NCBI GenBank assembly: GCA_030595715.1
Contig: JAUVCN010000007.1
Coordinates: 1-48,161 of the forward strand
Length of the DNA: 48,161 nucleotides
From: Thermoplasmatales archaeon
GTDB taxonomy: Archaea > Thermoplasmatota > Penumbrarchaeia > Penumbrarchaeales > Penumbrarchaeaceae
Reading direction: 5' to 3'
Made by a program: the position numbers and the translations under genes
Notes under the pieces: generated by a model
What the model was told of the DNA's origin: nothing
What the model saw: the letters and a program-made list of their open reading frames with translations, nothing else
Databases searched by the model: none
In this document: positions 17,218 through 26,017 of the stretch, piece after piece
Position numbering within the stretch: the stretch's first letter is position 1
How the letters are laid out: each line of letters starts with the position of its first letter

Positions 17218-17247
17218 AGTGTCGAGCAGAGATCCCTGTTGAAAATC

Positions 17248-17255
17248 TTTAAATA
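17248..17255 (+). promoter_or_regulatory. TATA box of rpl40e
   Basis: TTTAAATA predicts a start near 17278, with GGTGA at 17283-17287 before the ATG at 17292. Confidence 0.5.
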
Positions 17256-17291
17256 TATTGATAGGTTAGACCGATTACCCAAGGTGAGCGC

Positions 17292-17459
17292 ATGGCAAAG
17301 AGTCTAGATCCTGAGATAAGAGAGATCGTGGAGAGCAGGCGTCTTCTGAAGAGGATCTGTATGAGGTGCTATGCCAGGAACCCGATAAAGGCCAAACAGT
17401 GCAGAAGATGCGGCTACAAGGGCCTCAGGGTCAAGGCCAAGGAAGCCAGAGGCGGATGA
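17292..17459 (+). CDS. rpl40e: Ribosomal protein L40e
   Basis: A 55-residue zinc-ribbon protein of the large ribosomal subunit. It has the basic N-terminus [18 protein letters not shown] and the zinc site [19 protein letters not shown] (CxxC, ten residues, CxxC), ending in a basic tail. Length and motif match archaeal L40e closely. It marks the return to core genes after the accessory island. Confidence 0.93.
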   Translation: MAKSLDPEIREIVESRRLLKRICMRCYARNPIKAKQCRRCGYKGLRVKAKEARGG

Positions 17460-17515
17460 TCCTCTCTTCTTCCACACCACTACTATTTTCAATACCTGTG
17501 TGATATACCCATAGC

Positions 17516-17917
17516 ATGGGTTGTTGTTTCCTTTGTTCACGTTCAGAGCTATTTCGATCACTCGATCTGGACACTGGCATTGACCCGATATTCATCGGAC
17601 CTCCAGATGGCTTCATGGATTGGTTCGACAAAGTACTTCCACTTTCAACCACATCGGTAAGGAACGCTTCATCCATCCCGGATGGGGTCCTTTTCGATCT
17701 TGTTCTGATCTGGCCAGAGAACAGCAGATATCCGGATGAGATGGAATTGAGTTCCATTAGAGGGCACCTGGCAAATGATGAGAGGATATGGGTGGCACTG
17801 CCAGCAGGGGTCGAGGACCCGGAGGAAGAAGTGAATGAGAAAGAAAATGGCGTCCTCCTTGTCGGACCTCCGATCCTCCTTTCCACGGAACATGAGATAT
17901 ACAGATTGAAATTGTAG
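17516..17917 (+). CDS. Hypothetical protein, possibly DUF3052-like
   Basis: A 133-residue protein 56 bases after rpl40e. It has a PPDGFMDWF segment followed by FDLVLIWPEN, a helix and ERIWVALPAG. The pattern P-x-G-F, strand, 'fdlv-l-w', then 'iWvalP' resembles DUF3052, a small Rossmann-like fold found in many bacteria with no known function. The N-terminal MGCCFLCSRSELF is weakly supported and the start is uncertain. Codon use is like the core genes. It converges on rnhB, with 12 bases between stops. Alternatively it is an unrelated archaeal orphan. Confidence 0.5.
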   Translation: MGCCFLCSRSELFRSLDLDTGIDPIFIGPPDGFMDWFDKVLPLSTTSVRNASSIPDGVLFDLVLIWPENSRYPDEMELSSIRGHLANDERIWVALPAGVEDPEEEVNEKENGVLLVGPPILLSTEHEIYRLKL

Positions 17918-17929
17918 GCTATACAGCCG

Positions 17930-18661
17930 TCATTCGAAAGAGAACAGTGTCGGTTGCAGATTTTCCGCAAGTATCTTCTTTGAGGTGATCCAGCTCTTTC
18001 TACAATCCGGAGGAAGGCTACCCTCTCTTCTGACCCACTCCGAGAGGAACCTCACTGTATGGATATCACTGGGATAACCGCTTCCCACATGATACCCTAT
18101 CTCTTCGGATATCCTGTCGATGATCCTATCCCTGGTCACTTTGGCGAAGATCGAAGCAGCTCCGACCACTTCATAGTCCCGATCAGCCTTGTGAAATGAT
18201 CTGACAGTTGGCCGGAGGCCCCCAAGTATCGAAGCTGTATTCTCGAATATCTCCCTTCCAAACCTCTTCTCATTCACATCGGCCGCGTCAAGGATCAGTT
18301 CATCCACGTCCACCCCTTCCGAGATCCCTTCGATCACGATCCCATCAGGAAGGCCTTCATGGATGAGAGGTCTCCCGGATATGTGAGAAGCTATGGTGGA
18401 AGAGAACGAAAGGACCTCCAATCGATTCATTGTCATTTTCTCCCTTGCCATATCTATCGTGCTGGCCGGAACGATTAGAACTGTCCTCTGGACGATACCC
18501 GGAAGGTTCTGAAAGAGCATCTCCCTCTTCTTCCTGGAGAGCATCTTTGAATCTTTCACACCCATTCTCTTCAGGACCCCCGGGTCCTCGCAGGAAGCGG
18601 ACGCTATGACCAGAGGGCCCATCACGGGCCCCCTTCCTGCCTCGTCCACTCCCATTATCAT
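17930..18661 (-). CDS. rnhB: Ribonuclease HII
   Basis: This endonuclease cuts RNA in RNA-DNA hybrids and single ribonucleotides in DNA. The N-terminal MGVDEAGRGPVMGPLVIA holds the first two catalytic acids (D, E). A central VDELILDAADV segment and the later DRDYEVVGAASIFAKVTRD block supply the rest. The start at ATG 18661 fits a TATA box (AATTAATT) centred about 26 bases upstream; a TTG at 18685 would add eight residues and overlap that box. About 243 residues, slightly longer than usual. Divergent from pyrF. Confidence 0.92.
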   Translation of the reverse strand: MIMGVDEAGRGPVMGPLVIASASCEDPGVLKRMGVKDSKMLSRKKREMLFQNLPGIVQRTVLIVPASTIDMAREKMTMNRLEVLSFSSTIASHISGRPLIHEGLPDGIVIEGISEGVDVDELILDAADVNEKRFGREIFENTASILGGLRPTVRSFHKADRDYEVVGAASIFAKVTRDRIIDRISEEIGYHVGSGYPSDIHTVRFLSEWVRREGSLPPDCRKSWITSKKILAENLQPTLFSFE

Positions 18662-18683
18662 GAATGTCGGAATGGTATGTTCC

Positions 18684-18740
18684 AATTAATTGTTAACGGA
18701 AGATCCATCCTTTACAGCCCCGCAAGGCAAAGATTATAAT
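18684..18740. promoter_or_regulatory. Bidirectional promoter region rnhB/pyrF
   Basis: AATTAATT at 18684-18691 serves rnhB on the minus strand, and ATTATAAT at 18733-18740 serves pyrF on the plus strand. Each is centred about 26 bases before its start codon, so both transcripts are predicted to be leaderless. Confidence 0.55.
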
Positions 18741-18762
18741 CGAACGGGAGCGATCCATCCCC

Positions 18763-19614
18763 ATGAGATGGAGAGAACTGCTGGATAGGTCCGTGGAGGA
18801 ACGAAGGACCCTGTTGTGTATCGGATTGGATACCGACATGAACAGATTCACCGAGGAGGATCGGTCCGAACATCTCGACCTCCAGTTCGAGATCAACAGA
18901 GAAGTGATCGAGAGGACCCATAAGACAGCTGCAGCCTACAAATTGAACATGGCATTTTACGAAGCCGAAGGACCCCAGGGTCTAACCACGCTCAAAAGGA
19001 CCATCGATCATATTAAAAGCATCCATCCGGAGGTCCTTGTGATACTGGATGCAAAGAAGGGCGATATCGGGAATACATCCAGAGCTTATGCCAGATCCGC
19101 ATTCCAGCATCTGGATGTCGATTCCGTCACTCTCAACGGTTATATGGGAAGAGACGCGATCGATCCGTTCGCCGAGGACCCTGACAGGCTATCCTTCGTC
19201 CTTTGCAGAACATCGAACGAAGCTGCATCCGAGGTCCAGGACATAGGATCCGATGAAAAACTCTTCTTGACCATGGCCAGGATCATAAAGGGTTGGAACG
19301 ATAATGCTAATCTCGGTCTCGTTGTGGGTGCAACATTTCCAGATGAACTCGGTATCATTCGAAAGGAGGTCGGCCCATCCATGCCCATTCTTGTCCCGGG
19401 GGTAGGAGCGCAGGGAGGGGATATAGGAAAGGTCCTGGAGAACGGAACGAATGATAGAGGAGGGAATATCCTTATCAATGTTTCAAGAGGTATAATGTTC
19501 GCATTCCAGAAAAATGAATTCAAAGGGATGGAACCCGGGGAAGCGGCCGAGATCGCATCCGAAGGATACGCGGATTCCATCAGGAAAGAGCTTGAGTCAT
19601 TGGATAGGTGGTGA
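18763..19614 (+). CDS. pyrF: Orotidine 5'-phosphate decarboxylase, type 2
   Basis: This enzyme converts OMP to UMP, the last step of de novo UMP synthesis. The LVILDAKKGDIGNTSRAYA segment carries the D-x-K-x-x-D catalytic array. LCIGLDTD at the N-terminus and the late VPGVGAQGGDIGK phosphate loop complete the barrel. At 283 residues it belongs to the longer type 2 group, found mainly in bacteria and some archaea, rather than the short archaeal form of about 215 residues. The GTG of the next gene overlaps its stop, so a small operon follows. Confidence 0.92.
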   Translation: MRWRELLDRSVEERRTLLCIGLDTDMNRFTEEDRSEHLDLQFEINREVIERTHKTAAAYKLNMAFYEAEGPQGLTTLKRTIDHIKSIHPEVLVILDAKKGDIGNTSRAYARSAFQHLDVDSVTLNGYMGRDAIDPFAEDPDRLSFVLCRTSNEAASEVQDIGSDEKLFLTMARIIKGWNDNANLGLVVGATFPDELGIIRKEVGPSMPILVPGVGAQGGDIGKVLENGTNDRGGNILINVSRGIMFAFQKNEFKGMEPGEAAEIASEGYADSIRKELESLDRW

Positions 19615-19958
19615 CCTTGAAACTCGAAATGGGAACAAAAGAAGAGGAAATTGGAGTGAAACTCAAGGTGAAAAAAAGCCCAATTTCCGGATCGGGAATT
19701 GCCCGGGTCCATTCCTCGGTACTGAAAAAAGGTGACTTCATCGAAGGGAAACCACATTTCGTTCAGATGGAGGGAAGGAAGAGGATCATGAGGCTGGTTG
19801 CCGATGAGATCATGGACAAGGGTAAGATATCCCTCAGGCAGAAGGATATGAACAAGCTCAAGGTCAAGGAAGGGGATGAGGTGATCCTTCTTCCATCTGT
19901 GAACATGGGTGAAAGATTGATCAAAGGATTCGGTCTGTTCAAGAGGAAAGAGGAATGA
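19608..19958 (+). CDS. Small protein with Cdc48-N-like double-psi barrel
   Basis: A protein of up to 116 residues overlapping pyrF by seven bases. The SGIARVHSSVLKKGDFIEG segment and the later KISLRQKDMNKLKVKEGDEV segment resemble the two halves of the Cdc48 N-domain/AbrB-like double-psi beta barrel, here with no ATPase attached. The function is unknown; substrate or adaptor binding is a guess. The start is ambiguous: GTG at 19608 or 19611, TTG at 19617 or ATG at 19629, with GGTGGTGA across the pyrF stop. It overlaps the next gene by four bases (ATGA). Confidence 0.6.
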   Translation: MVTLKLEMGTKEEEIGVKLKVKKSPISGSGIARVHSSVLKKGDFIEGKPHFVQMEGRKRIMRLVADEIMDKGKISLRQKDMNKLKVKEGDEVILLPSVNMGERLIKGFGLFKRKEE

Positions 19959-20437
19959 GTATGAAGGACCTTATCCAGAGGAAGAGCAGTGACCTCAAGG
20001 TCCAGACGATCCTGGGAACCATCAAGGAGAGGTTGGTGGAGTTCAGGTTCAATATTGATGTATACGATCACAAGGAAGGGACCTTGAAGGGGAGAAGGAA
20101 TTCACTTGATAGGATGGTCCTTGGCCTGTACAGGAATGTAGCTGTCAGTGTCTCAAAGGATGAGAAGGATAAGGAGATCAACATTGAACTTGACTGGGGG
20201 GGGCTGATCTCGTCCAACCTGATCACTTTCATCATTATTTTGCTGATCTCATATGCGATACTCAAGGGGCAGGGTTACATGGGAGTTCTGATATCGATAC
20301 CGGTAGGTCTTGTTTTTGTGGCCATCAATCTTTCATTGTTCGCCCTTATGAGAGTAAGGATAACATCCCTCATCAAGAAGGACCTCAAAGATCTGGAAAG
20401 GGAAGGGAATATGAGAAAAAGAAGGAGAAGACCTTGA
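19955..20437 (+). CDS. Hypothetical two-helix membrane protein
   Basis: A 160-residue protein not recognised. A soluble basic N-terminal half (1-85) is followed by two membrane helices at about 90-106 and 109-131, separated by a short loop, and a very basic C-terminus ending in a run of Arg and Lys. Both ends should face the cytosol. It is the last gene of the pyrF operon, coupled to the Cdc48-N-like gene by an ATGA overlap, and stops three bases before the convergent metalloprotease gene. It may be a membrane partner of the Cdc48-N-like protein (inference from coupling). Confidence 0.6.
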   Translation: MSMKDLIQRKSSDLKVQTILGTIKERLVEFRFNIDVYDHKEGTLKGRRNSLDRMVLGLYRNVAVSVSKDEKDKEINIELDWGGLISSNLITFIIILLISYAILKGQGYMGVLISIPVGLVFVAINLSLFALMRVRITSLIKKDLKDLEREGNMRKRRRRP

Positions 20438-20440
20438 GCC

Positions 20441-23400
20441 TCAAGACCCCTCTTCCTCTTCCCACTCTATCTCGGCTGCAACAACACGGTCGGACCCACG
20501 TTTTCTGATCATCACAAAGATCAAGATAGCAACAATAGAGATCGCCGCAAGTGCCATCAGGATCACAATGAGTATCAATCCAGATGAAGCCCCATCCTTT
20601 ATCCTTCGATCATAATCCTCCTGTGTGAGGACCTCGATCGTCATGGATGAGCTTTCGACATTCTCCCTTCCGGCAATATCCTGGATCGCCAATACTGCCT
20701 TATAATCACCTATGGAAGCATACTCATGGATAACTTCTGTCCCATACAGCCAGTCAGAGACCTCGCCATCTCCAAAATCTATCCTGAAACGGTATATCTC
20801 AATATCATCGGTCGATCCTTCGATCGAGAATCTAACAGGACCCCTGAGAGGTAAGTATGTTCTGTTTGCGGAGAAAACAGGTACTGGAGGTGATCTGTCA
20901 ATACCAACATCCCGTGTTCTGGTATCCTCCCGGTTACCAGCCACGTCCCTGGTATAGAAATAAATGGTATTGCTTCCGGATATAAGATCGATTTCAGATG
21001 TGGAGAACTCGTGGAACTCTTCCCCGTCAAGGGAAAAGTATGTGATCTCTGGTGAGACGGGTTCGCTGATCGTCTCAAAAGTGATCGCAGGAGGGTCATC
21101 GTGATACCAGGTTCCACTATCGGGGGTCCTGTCGAGGATCAGCTCGGTGATCGGGGTTGTGGTATCGATCCTTACGATCCTTTCACCACCATCGGCAACA
21201 TTCCCGGCCTGGTCCACTGCCCAGAACCTTATGGGATAATTCCCATCCAAAAGCAGGACCTCCGAATCATACTCGAATGGTCCCTCCGTACCGATCGTGA
21301 AGAAAATATCGACCTTTTCATCCAAACTGGACAATGAAAGATACGTAGGTGCGGATACCCATCCATCCCCGATAATGGGATCGAACTCGAATGAAAGATC
21401 GGGTCCGATCGTATCTACCTTGATGAACTCTGTATATGATCCGCTGATAGCTCCTGAAGGATCCGTCGCATAGTAGATTATCTCATGATCCCCATCCTCA
21501 AGATAGAATGGGACCGAATACTCCGCAGGACCCAAACCATCGATATAGAACCATCCGGTCGAAGCTCCTTCGGGAACAAGGGTGATCAGAGGCTGTGTGG
21601 TATAATAACCCGATTCTCCGTTCGGGTACTGAGGATCTATCCTGAAAGATATATCCGGATCGGATAGGTCGACACGGATCTCCCTTCGATCCATCTCGGA
21701 GGTCCTGCCGGATCGATCCGACGCCCAATAACCAAGGTCCCATATCCCCCCCTGCAGCTGCAAGGGTTCATCATATAGGACCGGACCTTCTCCCAGATCA
21801 TATTTGATCGTATCGTTCATGTCAACAGTATGGAATGATATCCCGGGTGATGTTATGTAATATCCATTGTCCCCATCAGGTTCCTCAGGAACTATCGTGA
21901 TCTCAATAACGGGGTCGATCGTATCGACCTGGAAGATCCTCTCTCTGACATCCTCCCTCAAACCCAATGGACCTTCAGCATAGAACATCAAGGTGCTTCG
22001 GCCCTCCGGAGGGTGCAAAGATGAGGTGTAATTCTCAAATGCACCACTATTCCATGAGTACATGACCACAGATCCTTCTGATGTTGTCAATTGGACCCCG
22101 GGAGATGTGATGTAATACCCATTCGACCCGTCTGGTTCGGATGGCGAGATCATAACATTCGTTTCGGGAGGCTCGAGATCGGAATCTTCGATCAGTATCT
22201 CGATGGAACCATCCAGGGCAGATGTATGAGGAAGGACAAAGAGTGAATCATACAGGGATCCAAAACCATTGAGCTGTTGCCTGACCGTGCCTGATCCGTC
22301 GTTGGTGAAATTCACGGAAGAGACCAGTACATCATTGTTCGTCCCTATCAATGTCCCCTCGACAGGTGAGGTGGAATCAATGGATATGGCCAGGGAGGAA
22401 GAGCCAGAGGTATATTTCAGGACGTATGGTGAATATCTCGAGGTTGAAGTGATAGTGTGGGAGGAGGGATATGATGATCTCCTGTGTTCATAGGTCCTGA
22501 TCCCGATATCTATCAGACCCTGATCATAGATCCCCCCACCATAGATCGGATCATCGAACACATTCGCCACATTCTCTACCATCAATACATCTCCGAACCT
22601 CTCGGGATATGCGTCCTCCGCAAGGGCCGCATCTATTGATGATATCGAATTCCTCGTGTCCTTTACGATATCCTTGATTATCTCCCGCCCACCAAAATGA
22701 TCGGCGATATAGGATATGAAGGAATAGGCCCTTCCGTAATCGGCAATGGTCTCGATGTTGCCCGGAGGTTCTCCCTCATCCCATAGAAGAAGATCATTAT
22801 CAGGATGATCCTCGTAAGCTTCCAGATGGCTCTGGACACCATCGGTCCCCGGACCGAGTGAGATCCTGACGGAAAGGTCCGCGAGACCCTCATTGAGCCA
22901 AACATCCTCATTTGGGTCCGTATCATAGTGCAGAAGATGTTGGAACTCGTGCGCCAATATCTCAAATGCCCACTCCCTTGAGTATTTCAGATCCTCTGAA
23001 TCAACGAACATATCGTTCCTTGTGGCAGGAGACCCCAGAAAGAATCCACCAACATTTCCAGGACCGTCACCGAAATCATAGATCCTGATATCTATCATGG
23101 AGTACGGATTTTCAGGATGGAACCAGTATGTTGCATTGGGATATATCTTGAGATCGAACACCTCACCCAGTGCATCTATATCCGTGGATGGTATCGAGAG
23201 TCCATCCTCAAGGTAAATGTGTGAGTATGTAGTGGTCGCTACCAGGTCCCAGTTGACCGGGATAGGGTCTGTTCGGGTCGGACCGTTCGTCTCGATGTCA
23301 CCACTGGCGATCATACGGATCGCTGATGTTGCATCCATGGGGGGATACCCTGGCCAGGTGTTATCCTGAAGTTCACGGAAATATGAGATCGCCGTTGCGA

Positions 23401-23521
23401 TGGACCCTGCCAGATCTTCCTGATGGTGATGATCAATGGAAGGCCCAGAATCACCCATGGGTGCAAATGAGGAAATTGCCAATATGACAATGATCCCGAT
23501 TATCGATCGCGAACGATTCAC
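20441..23521 (-). CDS. Surface-anchored gluzincin metalloprotease with repeat domains
   Basis: A 1026-residue protein with a signal peptide (about 1-22). The peptidase domain (about 30-345) has a zinc motif HEFQH at 191-195 and the third ligand in WLNEGLAD (E211), as in hyicolysin/M30 and related gluzincins. Five Ig-like repeats of about 86 residues follow (about 450-535, 535-620, 620-705, 705-788, 788-877), each with a 'NGYYITSPG'-type strand and a 'YxAxDxxG' end. A PKD domain (878-965), one membrane helix (980-1005) and a short acidic tail complete it. The start is GTG with an AGGGAG-like site. It would cut extracellular or surface proteins; substrates are unknown. It lacks the Asp-rich calcium module of the other surface proteins. 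Confidence 0.82.
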   Translation of the reverse strand: MNRSRSIIGIIVILAISSFAPMGDSGPSIDHHHQEDLAGSIATAISYFRELQDNTWPGYPPMDATSAIRMIASGDIETNGPTRTDPIPVNWDLVATTTYSHIYLEDGLSIPSTDIDALGEVFDLKIYPNATYWFHPENPYSMIDIRIYDFGDGPGNVGGFFLGSPATRNDMFVDSEDLKYSREWAFEILAHEFQHLLHYDTDPNEDVWLNEGLADLSVRISLGPGTDGVQSHLEAYEDHPDNDLLLWDEGEPPGNIETIADYGRAYSFISYIADHFGGREIIKDIVKDTRNSISSIDAALAEDAYPERFGDVLMVENVANVFDDPIYGGGIYDQGLIDIGIRTYEHRRSSYPSSHTITSTSRYSPYVLKYTSGSSSLAISIDSTSPVEGTLIGTNNDVLVSSVNFTNDGSGTVRQQLNGFGSLYDSLFVLPHTSALDGSIEILIEDSDLEPPETNVMISPSEPDGSNGYYITSPGVQLTTSEGSVVMYSWNSGAFENYTSSLHPPEGRSTLMFYAEGPLGLREDVRERIFQVDTIDPVIEITIVPEEPDGDNGYYITSPGISFHTVDMNDTIKYDLGEGPVLYDEPLQLQGGIWDLGYWASDRSGRTSEMDRREIRVDLSDPDISFRIDPQYPNGESGYYTTQPLITLVPEGASTGWFYIDGLGPAEYSVPFYLEDGDHEIIYYATDPSGAISGSYTEFIKVDTIGPDLSFEFDPIIGDGWVSAPTYLSLSSLDEKVDIFFTIGTEGPFEYDSEVLLLDGNYPIRFWAVDQAGNVADGGERIVRIDTTTPITELILDRTPDSGTWYHDDPPAITFETISEPVSPEITYFSLDGEEFHEFSTSEIDLISGSNTIYFYTRDVAGNREDTRTRDVGIDRSPPVPVFSANRTYLPLRGPVRFSIEGSTDDIEIYRFRIDFGDGEVSDWLYGTEVIHEYASIGDYKAVLAIQDIAGRENVESSSMTIEVLTQEDYDRRIKDGASSGLILIVILMALAAISIVAILIFVMIRKRGSDRVVAAEIEWEEEEGS

Positions 23522-23612
23522 GATATCTTATTCTCCCTAGTTATTATTAAAAGGCACGGCTAGAGTGGTGATAGATGTGTCATATCGGTCTGTCGAACTT
23601 GGATCGAAACCA

Positions 23613-24041
23613 TCATGCAACTTCAATTCCGGATGATTGGGTCCTCTTGGGTTTCTTGCCCTTGATATTGACAGGTGGCAAAGGCATCGGGGGAGGAAGG
23701 TTGACCTCCCTGCTGAGGATCACAGCGACAGGCATACATGTCTTCATGATCGTCGAATGGATCTCCTGGGCCGGTCCCTCGGGCATCTGACCGGTCTCGG
23801 TCCACTTCTCGTAAAGATCCTTGGCCTCTCCTTTGTATGTTATCCTTCCCTCTATATTAACGGTCCCGAGCCCGGTATATGTAGCGACGAACCTGAAATC
23901 CACCCTGGCAATCTCCTCCTCGGGAAGATAGTAGATCTGGGATACATTGGAGTTTATATCTATTCTGATATTCATCTTCTGGCCGATCATACCGGCTCTC
24001 TTTGCTTCAACGTTAAGTAATTCGGTCCTGCTCACGGTCAT
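23613..24041 (-). CDS. Conserved archaeal SecB-like protein
   Basis: A 142-residue soluble protein. The pattern 'RVDFRFVATYTGLGTVNIEG', an IEGRITYKGEA strand, a short W-containing helix, PAQEIHSTIMKTCMPVAV and a C-terminal LPPPMPLPPV follows a conserved family seen in many archaea whose sheet-helix layout recalls the export chaperone SecB. The function is not demonstrated. It lies 91 bases upstream of the metalloprotease on the same strand, so the two may be co-transcribed, which would suit a role in handling a secreted protein. That link is inferred. Confidence 0.5.
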   Translation of the reverse strand: MTVSRTELLNVEAKRAGMIGQKMNIRIDINSNVSQIYYLPEEEIARVDFRFVATYTGLGTVNIEGRITYKGEAKDLYEKWTETGQMPEGPAQEIHSTIMKTCMPVAVILSREVNLPPPMPLPPVNIKGKKPKRTQSSGIEVA

Positions 24042-24085
24042 GGATCGTCACCCCCGGATGGGATGAAGGCGATAAGGTGGTTCTG

Positions 24086-24093
24086 TTATAATT
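24086..24093 (+). promoter_or_regulatory. TATA box of the COG1031 gene
   Basis: TTATAATT is centred about 24 bases before the ATG at 24114, which supports that start over the internal ATG at 24180. Confidence 0.5.
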
Positions 24094-24113
24094 CCTTTGT
24101 TTAATTTTCCAGA

Positions 24114-25919
24114 ATGATCGAAATCAAGGACCAGGTCCTTAAAAAAAAATTTGTAGTATGTGCTGACCTATACGACAACATGGCAAGGCCTCGATCCACC
24201 CAGAGGAATGCGAAGCCCAGCAGGAAATGGAAACATCTGATCCTTGATGGATACATAGATGAACCTGCCTCCCTGGGTGTTCCTCCATTCATTGCTCCAC
24301 AGGTGAGGTCCCTTGCAGGCGGTCTCTTACTCGGAGGGGCGGAAGAGGAGAGCATTGGCTACATGACCGTGGACCAGTGGAGACAACTCAGGGGCAATGA
24401 TCTGGATATCGATAACCTGGATCGTCTCAACTCCCTGATCCTGATAGCAGGATGTGTCGTCCCTGGAAAATATCTGAGAGGTAATCCCGTATCACCCAGG
24501 GAGGCCTCGGAGCTCTTCAGCGTTTCAAGGGCCTCGTTGAATGTGATAACCGGTGCTGCTTCGAATGATATGGCCCAGGTCCAGGCAGATATCCATGAAG
24601 GAGATACGGGTGTTCTTGGAGAAGGTATCGCATCCCAGGGGAGGATCATATCCAGGGATCGGACCATGGAACAGTGGCAAGAACACCTGGTTTCCGGGTC
24701 CTTCATTGTGGAGCAACATCCCGACCATCCATCCCCTTTGATATGTGAGATCGAAACATCAAGAGGTTGTCCTAGATTCATTTCAGGGGGATGTTCCTTC
24801 TGCATGGAACCGGGAAAGGGACCTGTTCAGTTCAGAACTCCCGAAGAGGTGGCAATGGAAATAACCAGCCTCGCTGCCCATGGAGTGGAGAACATCAGGA
24901 TAGGTGGTCAATCGGACCTTATCTCATACCTATCGAAAGATGTGGGAAGATATGAGGTTCCCGAACCGGATGTGGGATCGGTTGCGGACCTAATGATGGG
25001 TGCAAAGGAAGCTCTTCATGATGGAATGGGAGTTAGAAGAGCTGTAAGCGAGGGAAGAAGGATAGGGATCGAATCGGGTATCGTCCATACGGATAATGCC
25101 AATCCTGCTGTTATCTCCAGCTTCCCCGACGCTTCGAAAGAGGCCCTCCAGGCAATAATCGATGGATCCACATCCGGGACGGTCCTCGCACTCGGGCTCG
25201 AGAGCTCCGACCCGAAAGTAAGGATCGCAAACAACCTGAATTCCACCGGGGAGCAAACATTCCAAGCGGTCAGCATCATGAACGAGGTTGGGAAAGGATA
25301 CGGGGAGAACGGATTACCAAGGCTACTTCCCGGCATCAATTTCCTTGGCGGTCTTCCAGGCCAGGAAGATGGTTCATATTCATTCGATCTGGAACTACTG
25401 AAAAGGATCCTTGACAGTGGACTCTGTCTCAGAAGGATCAACATCAGAAAGGCAATTTTCCCCTCCGTTGAGCAGGAGGAACATAACGAAGATAGACCTG
25501 CGCCCAGGGATCCGTTCGTCCTGTTCAAGAAAGAGGTAAGAGAGGTATTCGATCCTGTGTTCCTGGAGCGGATCCTTCCCCCCGGCCATATTATGAGAGG
25601 AGTGCTTGTTGAAGCGAATTCCGGAAAGATCAATTTCGGACGACAGATCGGATCATATCCGATCCTCGCAGGGATACCTCACAGGGTCACCCAGGGCAGT
25701 TTCATAGATCTGGTCATCACCGAGGTGTCATCAAGATCGGTCACCGGATTCAGAACGCCATTCGATCTAAGGAAAGCATCGTTCAGAGACCTGACAGCGA
25801 TACCCGGTGTTGGTAAGAAGAGGGCCGCCACGGTATTCAGGATGATCGGTAAGGGTGAAAAAGTTGAAAAGGAGCTGCTCAATGAAAAAGAATGGGTGAT
25901 GGAACATATTGTCCAGTAG
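24114..25919 (+). CDS. Radical SAM protein with C-terminal helix-hairpin-helix (COG1031 type)
   Basis: A 601-residue protein with a CPRFISGGCSFC segment, the unusual CxxxxxxxCxxC iron-sulfur site of this group rather than CxxxCxxC. A NIRIGGQSDLISY segment after it and an ALGLESSD segment continue the radical SAM barrel. The C-terminal LTAIPGVGKKRAATVF is a helix-hairpin-helix typical of nucleic-acid binding. These features define the archaeal COG1031 family, whose substrate is unknown; RNA or DNA modification is a reasonable inference. The TATA box favours 24114, while conservation-like sequence starts near residue 40. Confidence 0.85.
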   Translation: MIEIKDQVLKKKFVVCADLYDNMARPRSTQRNAKPSRKWKHLILDGYIDEPASLGVPPFIAPQVRSLAGGLLLGGAEEESIGYMTVDQWRQLRGNDLDIDNLDRLNSLILIAGCVVPGKYLRGNPVSPREASELFSVSRASLNVITGAASNDMAQVQADIHEGDTGVLGEGIASQGRIISRDRTMEQWQEHLVSGSFIVEQHPDHPSPLICEIETSRGCPRFISGGCSFCMEPGKGPVQFRTPEEVAMEITSLAAHGVENIRIGGQSDLISYLSKDVGRYEVPEPDVGSVADLMMGAKEALHDGMGVRRAVSEGRRIGIESGIVHTDNANPAVISSFPDASKEALQAIIDGSTSGTVLALGLESSDPKVRIANNLNSTGEQTFQAVSIMNEVGKGYGENGLPRLLPGINFLGGLPGQEDGSYSFDLELLKRILDSGLCLRRINIRKAIFPSVEQEEHNEDRPAPRDPFVLFKKEVREVFDPVFLERILPPGHIMRGVLVEANSGKINFGRQIGSYPILAGIPHRVTQGSFIDLVITEVSSRSVTGFRTPFDLRKASFRDLTAIPGVGKKRAATVFRMIGKGEKVEKELLNEKEWVMEHIVQ

Positions 25920-25938
25920 GATCCCCCCAACATTTTCC

Positions 25939-25984
25939 TGCATATGCAATGAATGCACATGTAATGAATATGGTTATAATAAAT
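25939..25984 (+). promoter_or_regulatory. Palindrome and TATA box upstream of surface protein
   Basis: A perfect 10-bp palindrome TGCATATGCA at 25939-25948 lies 26 bases before a TATA-like TTATAATAAAT at 25974-25984. The predicted start is near 26004, just before the ribosome site GGAAGGTG at 26005-26012. Confidence 0.4.
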
Positions 25985-26017
25985 ACAGGAACATCATATG
26001 GAAAGGAAGGTGCACCA

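Noticed and set aside
25016-25633. A 205-codon frame antisense to the COG1031 gene
   Set aside because: Shadow of a well-supported radical SAM gene; no domain or ribosome site.
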